Shown here: positions 1 through 9,894 of the stretch, one piece after another
Layout: each line of letters opens with the position of its first letter
How positions within the stretch are numbered: the first letter of the stretch is position 1
From: Adiantum capillus-veneris
Taxonomy: Eukaryota > Streptophyta > Polypodiopsida > Polypodiales > Pteridaceae
Reading direction: 5' to 3'
Assembly: GCA_014529385.2 (NCBI GenBank)
Contig: CM043942.1
Location: 1,094,501-1,158,500, forward strand
DNA: 64,000 nucleotides
Program-made: the position numbers and the translations under genes
The notes under the pieces: model-generated
Seen by the model: only the letters and a program-made list of their open reading frames with translations
Told to the model about the DNA's origin: nothing
The model's database searches: none

Positions 1-1169
1 TCTCAACTTGTGCTTACACTTTCGGATCTCTCAAAGCCATTTGAGGTCCAATGTGATGCTTGTGGTGATTGCCTTGGAGCTATTTTGCTTCAAGAAGGGA
101 ACGCCATAGGCTATGAAAGTTTCTAAATGTGTGCTATGCCAAAAGACAAAACTTGATAGAGGGAAGCAACCTAGATTGCTTCAACCCTTGACAATCCCTA
201 ATTCATCATGGGAGAGCATATCCATGGATTTTATCTTGGATTGCCTAAGTCTATCCATGGAAATACAGGAATATGGACGATAGTAGATAGGTTCAGTAAA
301 CAAGCTCATTTTATACCTGTCAAAAAGACTATCAAAGCCCATCAAATGGCAACCCTCTTCATTTCACAAATTTTCAAGTACCATGGCTTGCCAATGTCCA
401 TAGTGTCGGATAGAGATCCTAGAATGACCAGTAATTTCTAGAAGGGTCTCTTTGAGAATTTAGGAACAAAGCTAAACTTCTCTTCGGCCTATCACCCGCA
501 AACGGATGGCCAAACTGAAATAGCTAACCTAACAATCCTCAATCTACTAAAAGCCTATGTAATGGAAGTAGATCAAAGATCCCAATGGGAGAAGTACTTA
601 CCTTTAGTGTAGTATGCCTACAATAACACTTTACATACTTCCACGAGAAAAGCACCTTTTGAGGTAATTGAGGGAAGATCAAAAAGTCCCTTGCTACTTA
701 AGGTACACGGGAAGATCTTCATTGTAGATGAGTATAGCCGAGACCTACAAGAATCTTTTCAAAAGATTAAGGATGCTATCTCTATCTCACATCAAAGGCA
801 AAAGGCTGCTACTGACAAGCACAGAAGAGACCAAGCCTTTAAAGAAAATGATTGGGTCTTACTCAAATTTCCCAATGCTCGATTAAGGCACACGACGGGA
901 AAGAATCCAATCAGACACCAAAAGTACTATGCTATGTTAGCAAAAAGGTACTATGGTCCCTTCCAGATTCTTAGGCTAATCAATGAGGTGGCCTATCAAC
1001 TCAAGTTGCCTAACCATTGGCTCATACACAATGCTTTCCATGTGAGCCTACTAAAGCCTTACAAAGGAGAGCCACCTCAAGAACCAACTATTGAAGACCC
1101 ACTGGAGATCGAGGACCAAGAAGAGGTGTTGCAGCCCGATTCCATTCTCCGAAAGAAGACAAGGTGGTA
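1..1169 (+). pseudogene. Chromovirus-1 pol remnant: RNase H start and integrase
   Basis: Polyprotein remnant entering from the left. The first ~115 nt encode the start of the RT-linked RNase H (SKPFEVQCDACGDCLGAIL). It then jumps to the integrase zinc-finger tail (CVLCQK), so most of RNase H is deleted. The integrase core retains all three catalytic acids: D in SMDFIL, D in SDRDP (near 411) and E in DGQTE (near 516). The frame is broken by a shift near 240 and stops at 439 and 610. The last 159 codons (691-1167) are open and hold the C-terminal integrase domain ending in NAFHVSLLKPY, as in plant chromoviruses. It should direct cDNA integration in an intact element; this copy cannot. Confidence 0.85.
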
Positions 1170-1183
1170 AGACTATCTGACGA

Positions 1184-1255
1184 TATCTTATTAAGTTTAA
1201 GAATTATCCTTTTGAAGATGCTAGATGGATACAAGGCATACAATTAAAGGATAAC
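1184..1255 (+). pseudogene. Chromodomain remnant of chromovirus-1 integrase
   Basis: After the stop at 1168 a different frame reads YLIKFKNYPFEDARWIQG followed by IQLKDN. This has the core chromodomain pattern Y-L-[IV]-K-[FW]-K-x-Y-x-x-x-x-x-x-W. In chromoviruses this domain sits at the integrase C-terminus and is thought to steer insertion to modified chromatin. One frameshift now separates it from the integrase. It identifies the element as a chromovirus. Confidence 0.7.
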
Positions 1256-1571
1256 CGAAACCTTGTCAATGCTTACAAATGCTTCCCAAGAGTAAGCAAA
1301 TGTACAAATGTTAAAAATGAACAAAGTTTTTGTCTTATAAGACTCTATTTTTCTTTATTGTGCACAAAAATGAAGTAGTATGCATGCTTAGATCAAGTTT
1401 GCGGAGACGACGTCTCCCGAACACCAAGTAGAGCTTGTCACTCTACTATGGAATATTGATAGGACTAATGTGCAGACATGCTTGCGGCAGCCTTAGGCTC
1501 TCAAGCACCAAATGGACTAGTCATCCACTCTGGAACAATTTCGTAGGGTAACATAGGGATCCTCTACCCGT
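1256..1571 (+). other. Untranslated 3' tail of chromovirus-1
   Basis: No open frame or RNA gene is visible. The stretch runs from the chromodomain to the Tat insertion point and continues at 12478-12560 on the far side of the Tat element. Confidence 0.5.
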
Positions 1572-4067
1572 TGAGGCGGTCCAGGGCGGGCAACAAGAAC
1601 AACGGTCTCTCTACACCCTTCGAGGCTCCCGTGCTGCTCAATTGGGCTGCGGCAAGCATAATCAAAGACAAAAACCACCCACAGCCAAAAACCAAACAAG
1701 AAAGCGACATCACCTAGTTGTAGATGCGAACTAGGACACACGTGATATCTCCTTGTACTCAAACACACAAAGGGAGGGGAATGAAAGATAAACACACACA
1801 CCAAACACAAACATTCACCACAGCAGAGTGAGGTAAAGAGCACAAATCAACTTGAACAACTCAGTCTTAGCCTTAAAGACTAGATGCACACAAACTTGGT
1901 GAAAAAAAGAGAGACAACACAAAACTTGACTTTGTTACCAATGCACAAATTGTCTTAAGGTCACGGGAGCCCTCTCACCGAGCACCCTCTTACAATTTAC
2001 TTTTTAGGAAAACAATTCAACAAGCCCTCAAACCACCAACCGTGAAATGGCACAACAGACTTCAAGGACAATATACCTTCAACCACTGATGAGCCAACTT
2101 ATCAAGTCAATTTGGAGAGAAGAGTCGTAGTTGCAGCATACAATTGCACCCAAAACTATAAATCTTATTTATGCACAAGAGTAGGCTACAAGTGTGATGA
2201 AGAGTATTGAATCACTCCACTCCTCTATATGGCATAACTAACTTCAAGTTTCTCCATGCACCTATGTGTGGTGAGGGAATAGAGTGCTCATAATGCACAC
2301 ACTCTACACAACTAGGCTTAAAGAGTGGTGTGTTATGTGTGGAGAATGGTGTGGTGTAGTGTGATCATGTGATGATTTACAAGGGAGAGAAGGGCTCTAC
2401 TAATAGGTTTTAGAAGCCCCGATTAGGATTAGACCTAATCAAGTTTATTTGAAGAAATAAAGATTATGCATATTTTTATTTTTATCTTTAAATGAGGGTG
2501 GGTCTCTCTTGTCCTTTGAGTCACATGGATGTGGGCTCAAGGGAAGAGGATTATTGAGGATGAAAGGAGAGAGGATTGGATGAATAATTTGGGAGTGCCT
2601 ACTCTAATAGATAGTGGAGGGTGCATTTTTACAATAAGGTTAGTGGTTAGTAGTTAGTAATAGTCACTACAAAATATTTACAAAATCATTCACCAAATGG
2701 TGAGATATATTATGAGCAAAGTTAGAGAAGGGATAAGCTTGTAAAGAGAGGTTGAAGCTTTGGAGAAGTTGACATTCACCTCTTTATAGCACCGGTAGAA
2801 GAAGCGGTCAGCATGGCGAAGTTGCACGTTTCGATGAAGCTATGTTATCTTCAAACCTTATATAATTCATGATAAAAACCTTCATTTGCAAAGGTTAACC
2901 TTGGATTTTTTCTGATTTTTTGGAGTTCTTTAGAAATCTGAAGAGGATATGGTAATATAGACATATATGTAGAGAGAAAGGAAAGCACATAGGGGTGTAG
3001 AAATGGAGGACGAAGGCTATGGAGGTGTGAGAGAAGTGGCAATGGTGAAGAGGGTGAAATAGGAAGACCTTTTTGGTTTATGAGGTGGCAGTTTTGAAGT
3101 CAGCCATAAATTTCACGTAAAATCGCCCTTGACTTCAAAATTTTAAAAAAAATTATGAAAATACTTCAGCTCACGAGCTACATTTTGTCTTTTGGAAGTA
3201 TCCTCAAATTTGGATCATAAGAAGGTGCCAAAATTCAAGCAAAAATTTGTCCCTGCAGCACCTAATAAAGCTTGCAGTGGGCCACTATTTGATTCTTTTT
3301 CCTTTGTAGTCTTCCAAGTGAGCCCCCATGCATCAACCATGACCTAATATTTCCAAGGAGCTTGCACACATGTATGGTATAGGATAAGTATCAAATATAA
3401 TATATACTTATGGGATAAAAAGATAGGCTAGCTAGTCATAAAAAATGAACACATGGGATGCATGGTGGAAAAATATATAAAAAATAAAAGGAGAAAAAAC
3501 ATGAGGGAAGGGACCCTCAATTATTCTCTACTCTGAGTGATTTATGGAATTTATTTGAAGATGAAATCTATTTACTTGTGAATATTTAACTGGGAGGGAT
3601 GGAAAAAAAATATGACAGAGCTAATAAGGTTATTGGTGAATTTCTACGATGAAGTCACATAAAGGTTTTTCAAGGCTTGTGTGAGTAGAGCTTAAGTGAT
3701 AGAATGATAGTAAAATATGGATAAGGAATGACACGTGATGGAAGCTAGCATACTTAGGCCTGATAACGCACACCTAGGAATATATATTTATATAAATACA
3801 TAATTTAAAAAAAAACCTTTATATTTAGGTCCTTTTATTGATAGAAAATATTTACATGTAAAGAGGACCGTAATATTATAAATTTATTTTTTTGTATCCT
3901 AGCCCAATGGCTCGCTCAATTATTTAATTAAAAAATGTGATTAAAACCTTAAACGCACACACGCTATTTACAATGAAAAAGCAAGCCTAGTCATTGTGCT
4001 AAGGTGTTTTTTTTGGGGTGAAGTGGCTTCTTAAAAGATTTTATGAGAGCCGAAAAAACAGCTATCA
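1572..4067 (-). repeat. 3' LTR of Tat-1
   Basis: 2496-bp repeat matching 9895-12477 with scattered substitutions. It lacks about 85 bp found in the other LTR at about 11389-11473. The missing block is bounded by GAAATAGG and GAAATACG, so a deletion between short direct repeats is likely. The short open frames inside are not conserved coding. Confidence 0.92.
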
Positions 4068-4072
4068 TTTAG

Positions 4073-4081
4073 CCCTCCCCC
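4073..4081 (-). promoter_or_regulatory. Polypurine tract of Tat-1
   Basis: The minus strand reads GGGGGAGGG a few bases before the LTR start TGATAG at 4067. This is the expected place for the plus-strand DNA synthesis primer. Confidence 0.7.
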
Positions 4082-4096
4082 TAGATGATGGTAGAT

Positions 4097-6709
4097 TCAT
4101 GTACCATCAGAAGGCATATCTTCCAATGAGAGTGTTTTTCGATCCTTCTTGATATTTGGTGCCTTAATCGAATCTTCATCTTGTAGTACCAAGCTCAAAG
4201 ACTTACATGGTATTGTAGTTGTTCCATGCTCTTGTAGATCCTCTTGTAGAACTCGACTCAAGTAAGGCTTTAATCGATACGCATTCACCTTCTTGGGGTG
4301 CTCCTTGCCATCCAAATCCATGAGTTGATAGTAGCTAGAGTTGAAGGCATTTTTGACAATGTATGGTCCCTGCCATTTGGTATTGAACTTCACATCAAAG
4401 CGATTGTCAAGGCGATTATCGTACCTTAGCACCAAATCTCCTTCCTTGATCCCTTTGTCTTTCACCTTTTTGTCGAGCTTGTCCTTTATTTGCGTAGCCT
4501 TTCTTTTATAGTACTCATAAGCCACCTCCCGTTTCCATTCTAGTTCTGCGAGGGTGAGAGGTCGATCTTCCCATGCTGCTTCTTCGCCTTGTTTCACCTT
4601 TCCATTAAGTCGCATCGTGGGAATGTTGAGCTCGATGGGTTGCAAATCTTCTTGACCATAGACTAGGTGGAAGGGTTTGAACTCTGTTGATTCCTTGTAG
4701 GTAGTTCGATAGGCCCACAATGCTCCATCCAAGAAGTCATCCCATAGCTTTGTCTTGTTCTTTACCATCTTTCGGATGATTCCTGCAATGATTCCATTAG
4801 CCTTCTCTACCAAACCATTTGATTGAGGATAGTAGGGTGTGCTATGCCGATGTAGAATGTGAAGCTCATCACAAACTTCTGTGAGCAAGCCCTTCCTAAA
4901 TCCAGGACCATTATCAGAAACAATCTCCAAAGGTGTGCCAAATCTAGTCATGTAGTCTATGGCCACCAAGATATACAATTTTCCATTTTTAGTCCTGGGA
5001 AATGGACCCATAGCATCAATGCCCCATTTTTCAAACGGACCATTTGCAAGGACTAACTGACGTGGGCCATGTAACAGACGCTTGTTTCCATTAATCTGAC
5101 AATTGTGGCAGCTTTTACACCAATGTTGAACATCAATGTGCAAGCTTGGCCAAACATACCCGGCAAGAAAAATCTTTTTCGCAGTGAGTTCCTGTGCAAA
5201 ATGACCACCACACGTTTCCTCATGCAAACCTTCCAGAATGGCTAGAATCTCCTTGGTTGTCGGTATTCTCCTGCAAACTTGATCTTTTCCTCTTTGGTAG
5301 AGGGCACCTTCCAAAAACAAATACGAACTCTCCTTCTTAATAAGCCTCCTCTTTTGAGCCTTTGTGAAGCCTTCTGGAAACTCGCCCTCTAAAATGTAGC
5401 TCACAATGGGAGCCAATGACTCCATCCCCTGGTACCTTGGTTGTTTAATCACTGTTGTTGCCATGATGACCTGCACTTCACCTTCAACACATGCAACTGC
5501 TTTTTGGGCAAGCAAATCAGCATCTTCATTTTGTTTCCTAGGAATATGATACAATTGTACTTCTTCAAATTGATTGAAGAGTTTACGGATGGCGTGAACA
5601 TTTTGCCTTAGCCTTTCATTCTTACAAGCCCAAATACCTAGAATTTGCTTCACAATGAGAAGTGCATCCCCTTTTACCATGAGACGTTGTATACCTTGGC
5701 CAATGCACATCTTCAAACCATGAAGTAGCGTGTCGTATTCTGCTTCATTGTTGCTAGTTGAACCTGGTAGATTGACCTTCTCTTTCATGACCACCTCTCC
5801 ACTTGGGTTGAGCAATACTAGCCCTCCCCCTACTTTTCTTGTGGCTCGTCGAAAAGCTCCATCAAAGAACAAGGTAAAAGCATTAGGAATACTTTTAGGT
5901 GGTGGCAATGGTAGGTTCTTTACCTCAGGCACCTTAATTTCCTTCTCATGTACCTTATAAGTGAGAATCCCTGCCAATTTTGCACGCACACTATCTTCTA
6001 TCTTGAAAGAGTATTGAAACTCTTGCAACTCCATAATCCACTTTGAGATCCTAGTACTAAGATTCATTTGAGATGACACCCAAGGGAACAAATTTTCTGC
6101 AGTGAGAATTACAAAAGGTTTTGGTAGCAAGTAGGATCTAAACTTTCTCACCGCAAACATGAGAGAAAGCATCATGAGTTCTGCTTCTGTGTAGTTTCTC
6201 TCCAAAGCATTCATGACCCTACTAGAAAAGTAGATGGGTCGCATCCTGGTACTGTGGGGATCTTGTTGTAATAAAACTGCACCAATTGTTTCCTTCCCAA
6301 CACTAGAGCTAACAAAGAATGTGTACTCCCAACAAGCAGGCATGAGTGTTGGTAGCTCTGACAGAATGACTTTAATATTACAAAAATACTCTTCAAGATC
6401 AGCAGACCATGCAAATTCTACTTGTTGTGTCAACTTTTGCAAAGGGTGAAGTAACTCCAAGGCTAAGTGAATGAAGCGTGACATATACTTCACCTTTTGA
6501 ATGAATGAGATGACCTCCTTAAGACTCTTTGGTGATGGTAGCTCAATGAGAGCTTTTGTCTTTGCTGGATCCACCTCAATACCTTTATAGGAAACCTTGT
6601 GACCAAGCAAGATCACTTCATTCTCACCTATGTGGCACTTGTCGGGGCTGAGTTGACCTCCCATGTCGTAAAGTTTTTTTAAACTTTCTTCTACCTTTTG
6701 TATATGCAA
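4097..6709 (-). CDS. Tat-1 pol C-terminal part: RT end, RNase H, archaeal-type RNase H, integrase
   Basis: 870 codons without a stop. Order: RT thumb/connection (LLGHKVSYKGIEVDPAKTKA), retroviral-type RNase H (around RNYTEAELMMLSLMFAVRKF), then a second RNase H with its catalytic acids visible as FFDGAF, NNEAEY, VKGDA and NEDAD. Integrase follows with zinc finger (HEETCGGH, CKSCHNC) and catalytic D in GIDAMGP, D in VSDNGPGF and E in NGLVEKANG. About 26 residues usually found between DYMTR and FGTP are missing; the other Tat copy here keeps them, so the integrase fold is probably broken. The C-terminus (GDLVLRY, WQGPYIV) matches the usual Tat integrase tail. The upstream RT piece is in another frame, with a frameshift near 6700. 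The stop lies about 15 bp before the polypurine tract. Confidence 0.9.
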   Translation of the reverse strand: MHIQKVEESLKKLYDMGGQLSPDKCHIGENEVILLGHKVSYKGIEVDPAKTKALIELPSPKSLKEVISFIQKVKYMSRFIHLALELLHPLQKLTQQVEFAWSADLEEYFCNIKVILSELPTLMPACWEYTFFVSSSVGKETIGAVLLQQDPHSTRMRPIYFSSRVMNALERNYTEAELMMLSLMFAVRKFRSYLLPKPFVILTAENLFPWVSSQMNLSTRISKWIMELQEFQYSFKIEDSVRAKLAGILTYKVHEKEIKVPEVKNLPLPPPKSIPNAFTLFFDGAFRRATRKVGGGLVLLNPSGEVVMKEKVNLPGSTSNNEAEYDTLLHGLKMCIGQGIQRLMVKGDALLIVKQILGIWACKNERLRQNVHAIRKLFNQFEEVQLYHIPRKQNEDADLLAQKAVACVEGEVQVIMATTVIKQPRYQGMESLAPIVSYILEGEFPEGFTKAQKRRLIKKESSYLFLEGALYQRGKDQVCRRIPTTKEILAILEGLHEETCGGHFAQELTAKKIFLAGYVWPSLHIDVQHWCKSCHNCQINGNKRLLHGPRQLVLANGPFEKWGIDAMGPFPRTKNGKLYILVAIDYMTRFGTPLEIVSDNGPGFRKGLLTEVCDELHILHRHSTPYYPQSNGLVEKANGIIAGIIRKMVKNKTKLWDDFLDGALWAYRTTYKESTEFKPFHLVYGQEDLQPIELNIPTMRLNGKVKQGEEAAWEDRPLTLAELEWKREVAYEYYKRKATQIKDKLDKKVKDKGIKEGDLVLRYDNRLDNRFDVKFNTKWQGPYIVKNAFNSSYYQLMDLDGKEHPKKVNAYRLKPYLSRVLQEDLQEHGTTTIPCKSLSLVLQDEDSIKAPNIKKDRKTLSLEDMPSDGT

Positions 6710-7458
6710 TGATTTTGAGCTATAAATACAGAATCATCAATGAACACCCTGATTGACTTTCTAAAGAATGCTTGAAACACCATGTTCATGAAACGTTGGA
6801 AAGTTGCAGGAGCATTTGTCAGGCCAAATGGCATAACTCTAAAAGCATAACAACCCCAAGGAGTGATGAAGGTTGTTTTCAATTGGTCCTCCAAAGCAAT
6901 CCCTATTTGAAAGTAGCTTGAGTAGCCATCACACATATTGTACTTTTCATGACCAGCTACCTCATTTAGTATCTCATCCTGAAATGGGAGGGGAAAGTGA
7001 TCTCTTTTTGTTGCCTCATTGAGTGGACGATAATCCACACACACCCTCCACTTGCCGTTTTTCTTAGGAGTGACAACAACGGGAGAGACCCATTCTGAAT
7101 TCTCCACTGGATAAATGAAACCTGCTGCTAGAAGCTTTCTTACCTCCTTGAGTAGAGCCTGCTCCTTAATGACTCCTAGACTTCGTAGCTTTTGAGCCTT
7201 AGGTGTGGCCTTTGGCTTCAACTCAATCTTGTGTTGAACAACATCTACTCCATGCACATCGGTGTAGTCTTCAGCAAAAATCCTCAGAAATTTCCTTAGC
7301 ACACATTTGAACTCCTCTCTTTCGTCCTTTGTAAGTGTTCTAGACAACATACCTTCTAACATTCCTTCATTTTGAACATTTTGGTTCTCTTGAGTACCTA
7401 CCTCTTCCAAACCTCGAGAAGAGGTCTCCTGGTTGCTTGGCTTAAATCTTACCCCCAT
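6691..7458 (-). pseudogene. Tat-1 reverse transcriptase, N-terminal part
   Basis: RT core: [53 protein letters not shown] and catalytic box FIDD (in VFIDDSVF). It copies element RNA into DNA. It shares its frame with gag and protease, separated from protease by a stop at 7525. The frame runs out at 6691 just after the FIDD box and the rest of RT continues in the 4097-6709 frame, so a single frameshift disables pol. Residues before the RT core are a low-similarity linker. Confidence 0.9.
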
Positions 7459-7524
7459 GACTTCGATGGAAGACTCCTCTTCAGTAATGCTGCTGCTACT
7501 TTCTTCTTCTAAAGTGTTATTAGT

Positions 7525-8142
7525 CTAATCTTCTTCCATCTCACTTTGAGATGATTCTTCATGGAGCTCCTCTTGGTGTTGCTCCTTCATGTCAAAGAGA
7601 ACCTTCTTATGATTGTCATTCCTAAAAATTAGCTTTCCACTCTGCCAATCCTGCAAAGCTCGCATTTTCATTAGCCATGGTCTTCCTAGGATAAATGGGT
7701 AACCATTTCCTTTGGTAGACTTGACATAGAAATCCACTGCCTTCTTAATGCCAAAGGCCTCCACAAAAACATTTTTACAAATGCTTACGCACCTAGCCTT
7801 GCTATTGTTTGCCATCTTGACTTTAATTTCAGGTGTCTCATGGATGTGCATGCTTAGTCTTTGCATGAGCCCCTCTGTCATGATGCAAATTTGTGCAACC
7901 CCATCCACTAGACCTTTCCTAACCAATCTTCCTTTGATGTAACAATCTAGCACAGGTGTAATATCCTCATTCATTTCAGCATGTGCAATTTTTACAATAG
8001 GAACACTCTCTTTTACCTTTCTACTAGCGCTTACTTCCTTTGTTAAATCCCTCCTAACTTGTGGGCATAATGCAAGAAACTGAGGCCATGAGATATCAGG
8101 ATCCTTACCTCGCATGTCTTCCAACAGGTTGTATTGAGCCAT
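7525..8142 (-). pseudogene. Tat-1 aspartic protease region
   Basis: Retropepsin-like segment that would cleave the polyprotein. The active-site region reads LVDGVAQICIM; the equivalent in the other Tat element (59408-61876) is YIDGGAQVCVM. The usual flap and C-terminal LGRPWL are present. The first ~30 residues (YNLLEDMRGKDPDISWPQFL) align with EYDLVSDVQNQEANITFGQL of that element. Same frame as gag and RT, but cut off by stops. A further stretch of the gag-protease linker sits in another frame at 8043-8315, so at least one small indel lies between gag and protease. Confidence 0.8.
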
Positions 8143-8427
8143 ACCATGTCCAAGAGGGAAGTCTTGGAGATTGATACAACGTCGAGTCCTCTTAGATTCC
8201 TTGGTCTCATTTGCCTTCTTGCCTCGTCTGTGGTCACTCTGTGATGTGACACCTTCTTTCTATTTACCTTTTCCTCGGCCACGCTTAATGCCATTTGCTT
8301 CCATGTCAACCTCATTTGAGTTTGTCACCTCTACCACATGCACATTTGGATCTGGCAAAGGCAGAACTCCTTCTACCCCTTGTGGAGGTGGTCTTGGTCC
8401 ATTTGGTCTTTGTAGAAGCCTTGGTTG

Positions 8428-9339
8428 TTAACCAGTTCCTTCATCTGCATTCATCACTGGGTAATTCAAGTTAGGTCTCCCTGGCTCCCCACGGGGCCAA
8501 GGACAATTATAAATCCCATGTCCAGACTCTCCGCAATTCCAACATTGCAAGACTCTCCTAGGTCGTGGATCTCGCTCTTCAGACTTCTTTGCTTGTCCCT
8601 TTGGACTTACAGCTTGTGCAAGGTGAATTGACAGGCTGCTTAAAGATTCATTTAACTTCTCAATCACTTTCGCCGTTACCTCAGGAAGCTCCCTAGATGT
8701 TGATGCTTGTGACTTACCTTTGGGTCTAAGACCTTCTGATGGAACCTCCCCCCTTAAGCACTTGAGTTTCCTATATTTCTCAGCAGCCCTAGTTTCAGCT
8801 GCATCAAAGGTAGCAGGTGCACCCGCCTCAACTTTTACCTTAAGGTCAGGAAAGAGTCCAGCTATGAACCTCTCCTTCTTTAGAAATTCTGCACCATCAC
8901 CAGGGTTAGCAACATTTCGTATCCATAGGGCCCAAAGACGTAGAAACTCTTTCTTGTACAAGTAGTAGTCATCTAAGTCTTTTTTTTTATGAGAAACAAT
9001 GTCTTGCCATAGTTTTTGAGTGTTTTGGGGATCAAAGAAGTATTTCTTGAAACGATTCAAAACTTCTTTGTAATTCCCCTTAACTTCCTCAGGCAAAGAG
9101 TCAAACCAAGTGCTAGCATCTTTCCTAAGGACCACCTCAAACATTTCTACACATTCTTGATCTGTTACTATTCTCTTGATATGGCAAGACATCTTGAAAT
9201 TCGCTAAAGATAATTCTGCATACTCTCCAGGCTCTCCAAAGAAAAGAGGATATCTAGACATTTGGTGTTGGCTCTCCATTGAATTGATTTCAAAGTGACG
9301 CACGTTTCTTTTTTTTCTTTCTTTAAAATATTTACACAA
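8428..9339 (-). CDS. Tat-1 gag
   Basis: 303-codon capsid/nucleocapsid frame. The middle has the retrotransposon gag pattern (ASTWFDSLPEEVKGNYKEVL, RFKKYF, LRLWALWI). Near the C-terminus is one zinc knuckle CWNCGESGHGIYNC (C-x2-C-x4-H-x4-C) for RNA packaging, preceded by a basic linker. It is the first large frame after the leader, in the same frame as the two small ORFs upstream and as protease/RT downstream. The start could also be the internal Met in EINSMESQ. The stop at 8428 separates it from protease; in related elements gag-pol is one long frame. Confidence 0.88.
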   Translation of the reverse strand: MCKYFKERKKRNVRHFEINSMESQHQMSRYPLFFGEPGEYAELSLANFKMSCHIKRIVTDQECVEMFEVVLRKDASTWFDSLPEEVKGNYKEVLNRFKKYFFDPQNTQKLWQDIVSHKKKDLDDYYLYKKEFLRLWALWIRNVANPGDGAEFLKKERFIAGLFPDLKVKVEAGAPATFDAAETRAAEKYRKLKCLRGEVPSEGLRPKGKSQASTSRELPEVTAKVIEKLNESLSSLSIHLAQAVSPKGQAKKSEERDPRPRRVLQCWNCGESGHGIYNCPWPRGEPGRPNLNYPVMNADEGTG

Positions 9340-9366
9340 TAATATTTTCTAAATTACAATCTATTT

Positions 9367-9585
9367 CTACAACAAAATAAAAATATTCACATCAAATGAC
9401 CTATCATAATCAATAAGAGGTAGCATGACAGGGTTTGGTGACGCGAGAATTTCTCCTACTCTTTGGGCACCAAACATGAACACCATACGTTGTTGAAAAT
9501 GGATTTTTCTAGTAATTGCAATGTTTACTCTAATGTGTGGAGTGAAATGGAAGGGGAAAACCTCTATTCCTGGGCCATTATCCAT
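9367..9585 (-). CDS. Small leader ORF b of Tat-1 (72 aa), paralogous to ORF a
   Basis: No known family recognised. The protein resembles the upstream ORF at 9607-9819: GEILASPNPVMLPLIDYDRS and DVNIFILL here match AEINTSLNPFILPLIRYDLS and DVYIFVLF there. Both end at the same alignment position. It lies between primer site and gag, in gag's frame, 27 bp from the gag start. No signal peptide, membrane segment or zinc motif is visible. It may be a duplicated piece of an old N-terminal gag extension or a separate accessory ORF. Confidence 0.45.
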   Translation of the reverse strand: MDNGPGIEVFPFHFTPHIRVNIAITRKIHFQQRMVFMFGAQRVGEILASPNPVMLPLIDYDRSFDVNIFILL

Positions 9586-9606
9586 TGTCTATGCATGCCC
9601 TAATTC

Positions 9607-9819
9607 TTAAAACAAAACAAAAATATAGACGTCCAGACTAAGGTCGTACCTAATGAGAGGCAAAATAAAAGGATTTAATGAAGTGTTTATCTCGGCCAAC
9701 CTAAGAGGACCTAAAATTCTACGAATTACACGTTGAAATTGCAACTTAGTACTAACAATTATGTGTACCGTTTGCCTTGCAATGGGACTGAACGGATCAT
9801 ACAAATTCTCGTGATTCAT
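9607..9819 (-). CDS. Small leader ORF a of Tat-1 (70 aa), paralogous to ORF b
   Basis: First open frame after the primer site. It is 234 bp upstream of ORF b (start to start) and in the same frame. Roughly 40% of positions match ORF b over the last ~55 residues by eye. The underlying DNA near the stop codons (AACAAAA then AAAAATAT) is also similar. Some Tat/Ogre elements carry an extra ORF of unknown role before gag; whether this is related cannot be told from sequence alone. Confidence 0.45.
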   Translation of the reverse strand: MNHENLYDPFSPIARQTVHIIVSTKLQFQRVIRRILGPLRLAEINTSLNPFILPLIRYDLSLDVYIFVLF

Positions 9820-9872
9820 GCAAACTACTTGACTATGCTAAAGGTTGATTCTACACAAAAATACACAAGGCG

Positions 9873-9890
9873 TCCTCAGTGGGGGCACCA
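9873..9890 (-). promoter_or_regulatory. Primer binding site of Tat-1
   Basis: The minus strand reads TGGTGCCCCCACTGAGGA, 4 bp after the LTR end. The same 18 bases occur at 62277-62294, and a mutated form at 59350. It is complementary to a tRNA ending GTGGGGGCACCA. I could not assign the isoacceptor. Confidence 0.75.
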
Positions 9891-9894
9891 AAAT

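Noticed and set aside
5730-6449. Plus-strand frames opposite Tat-1 pol
   Set aside because: Mirror frames of the long minus-strand coding region; no motif of their own.
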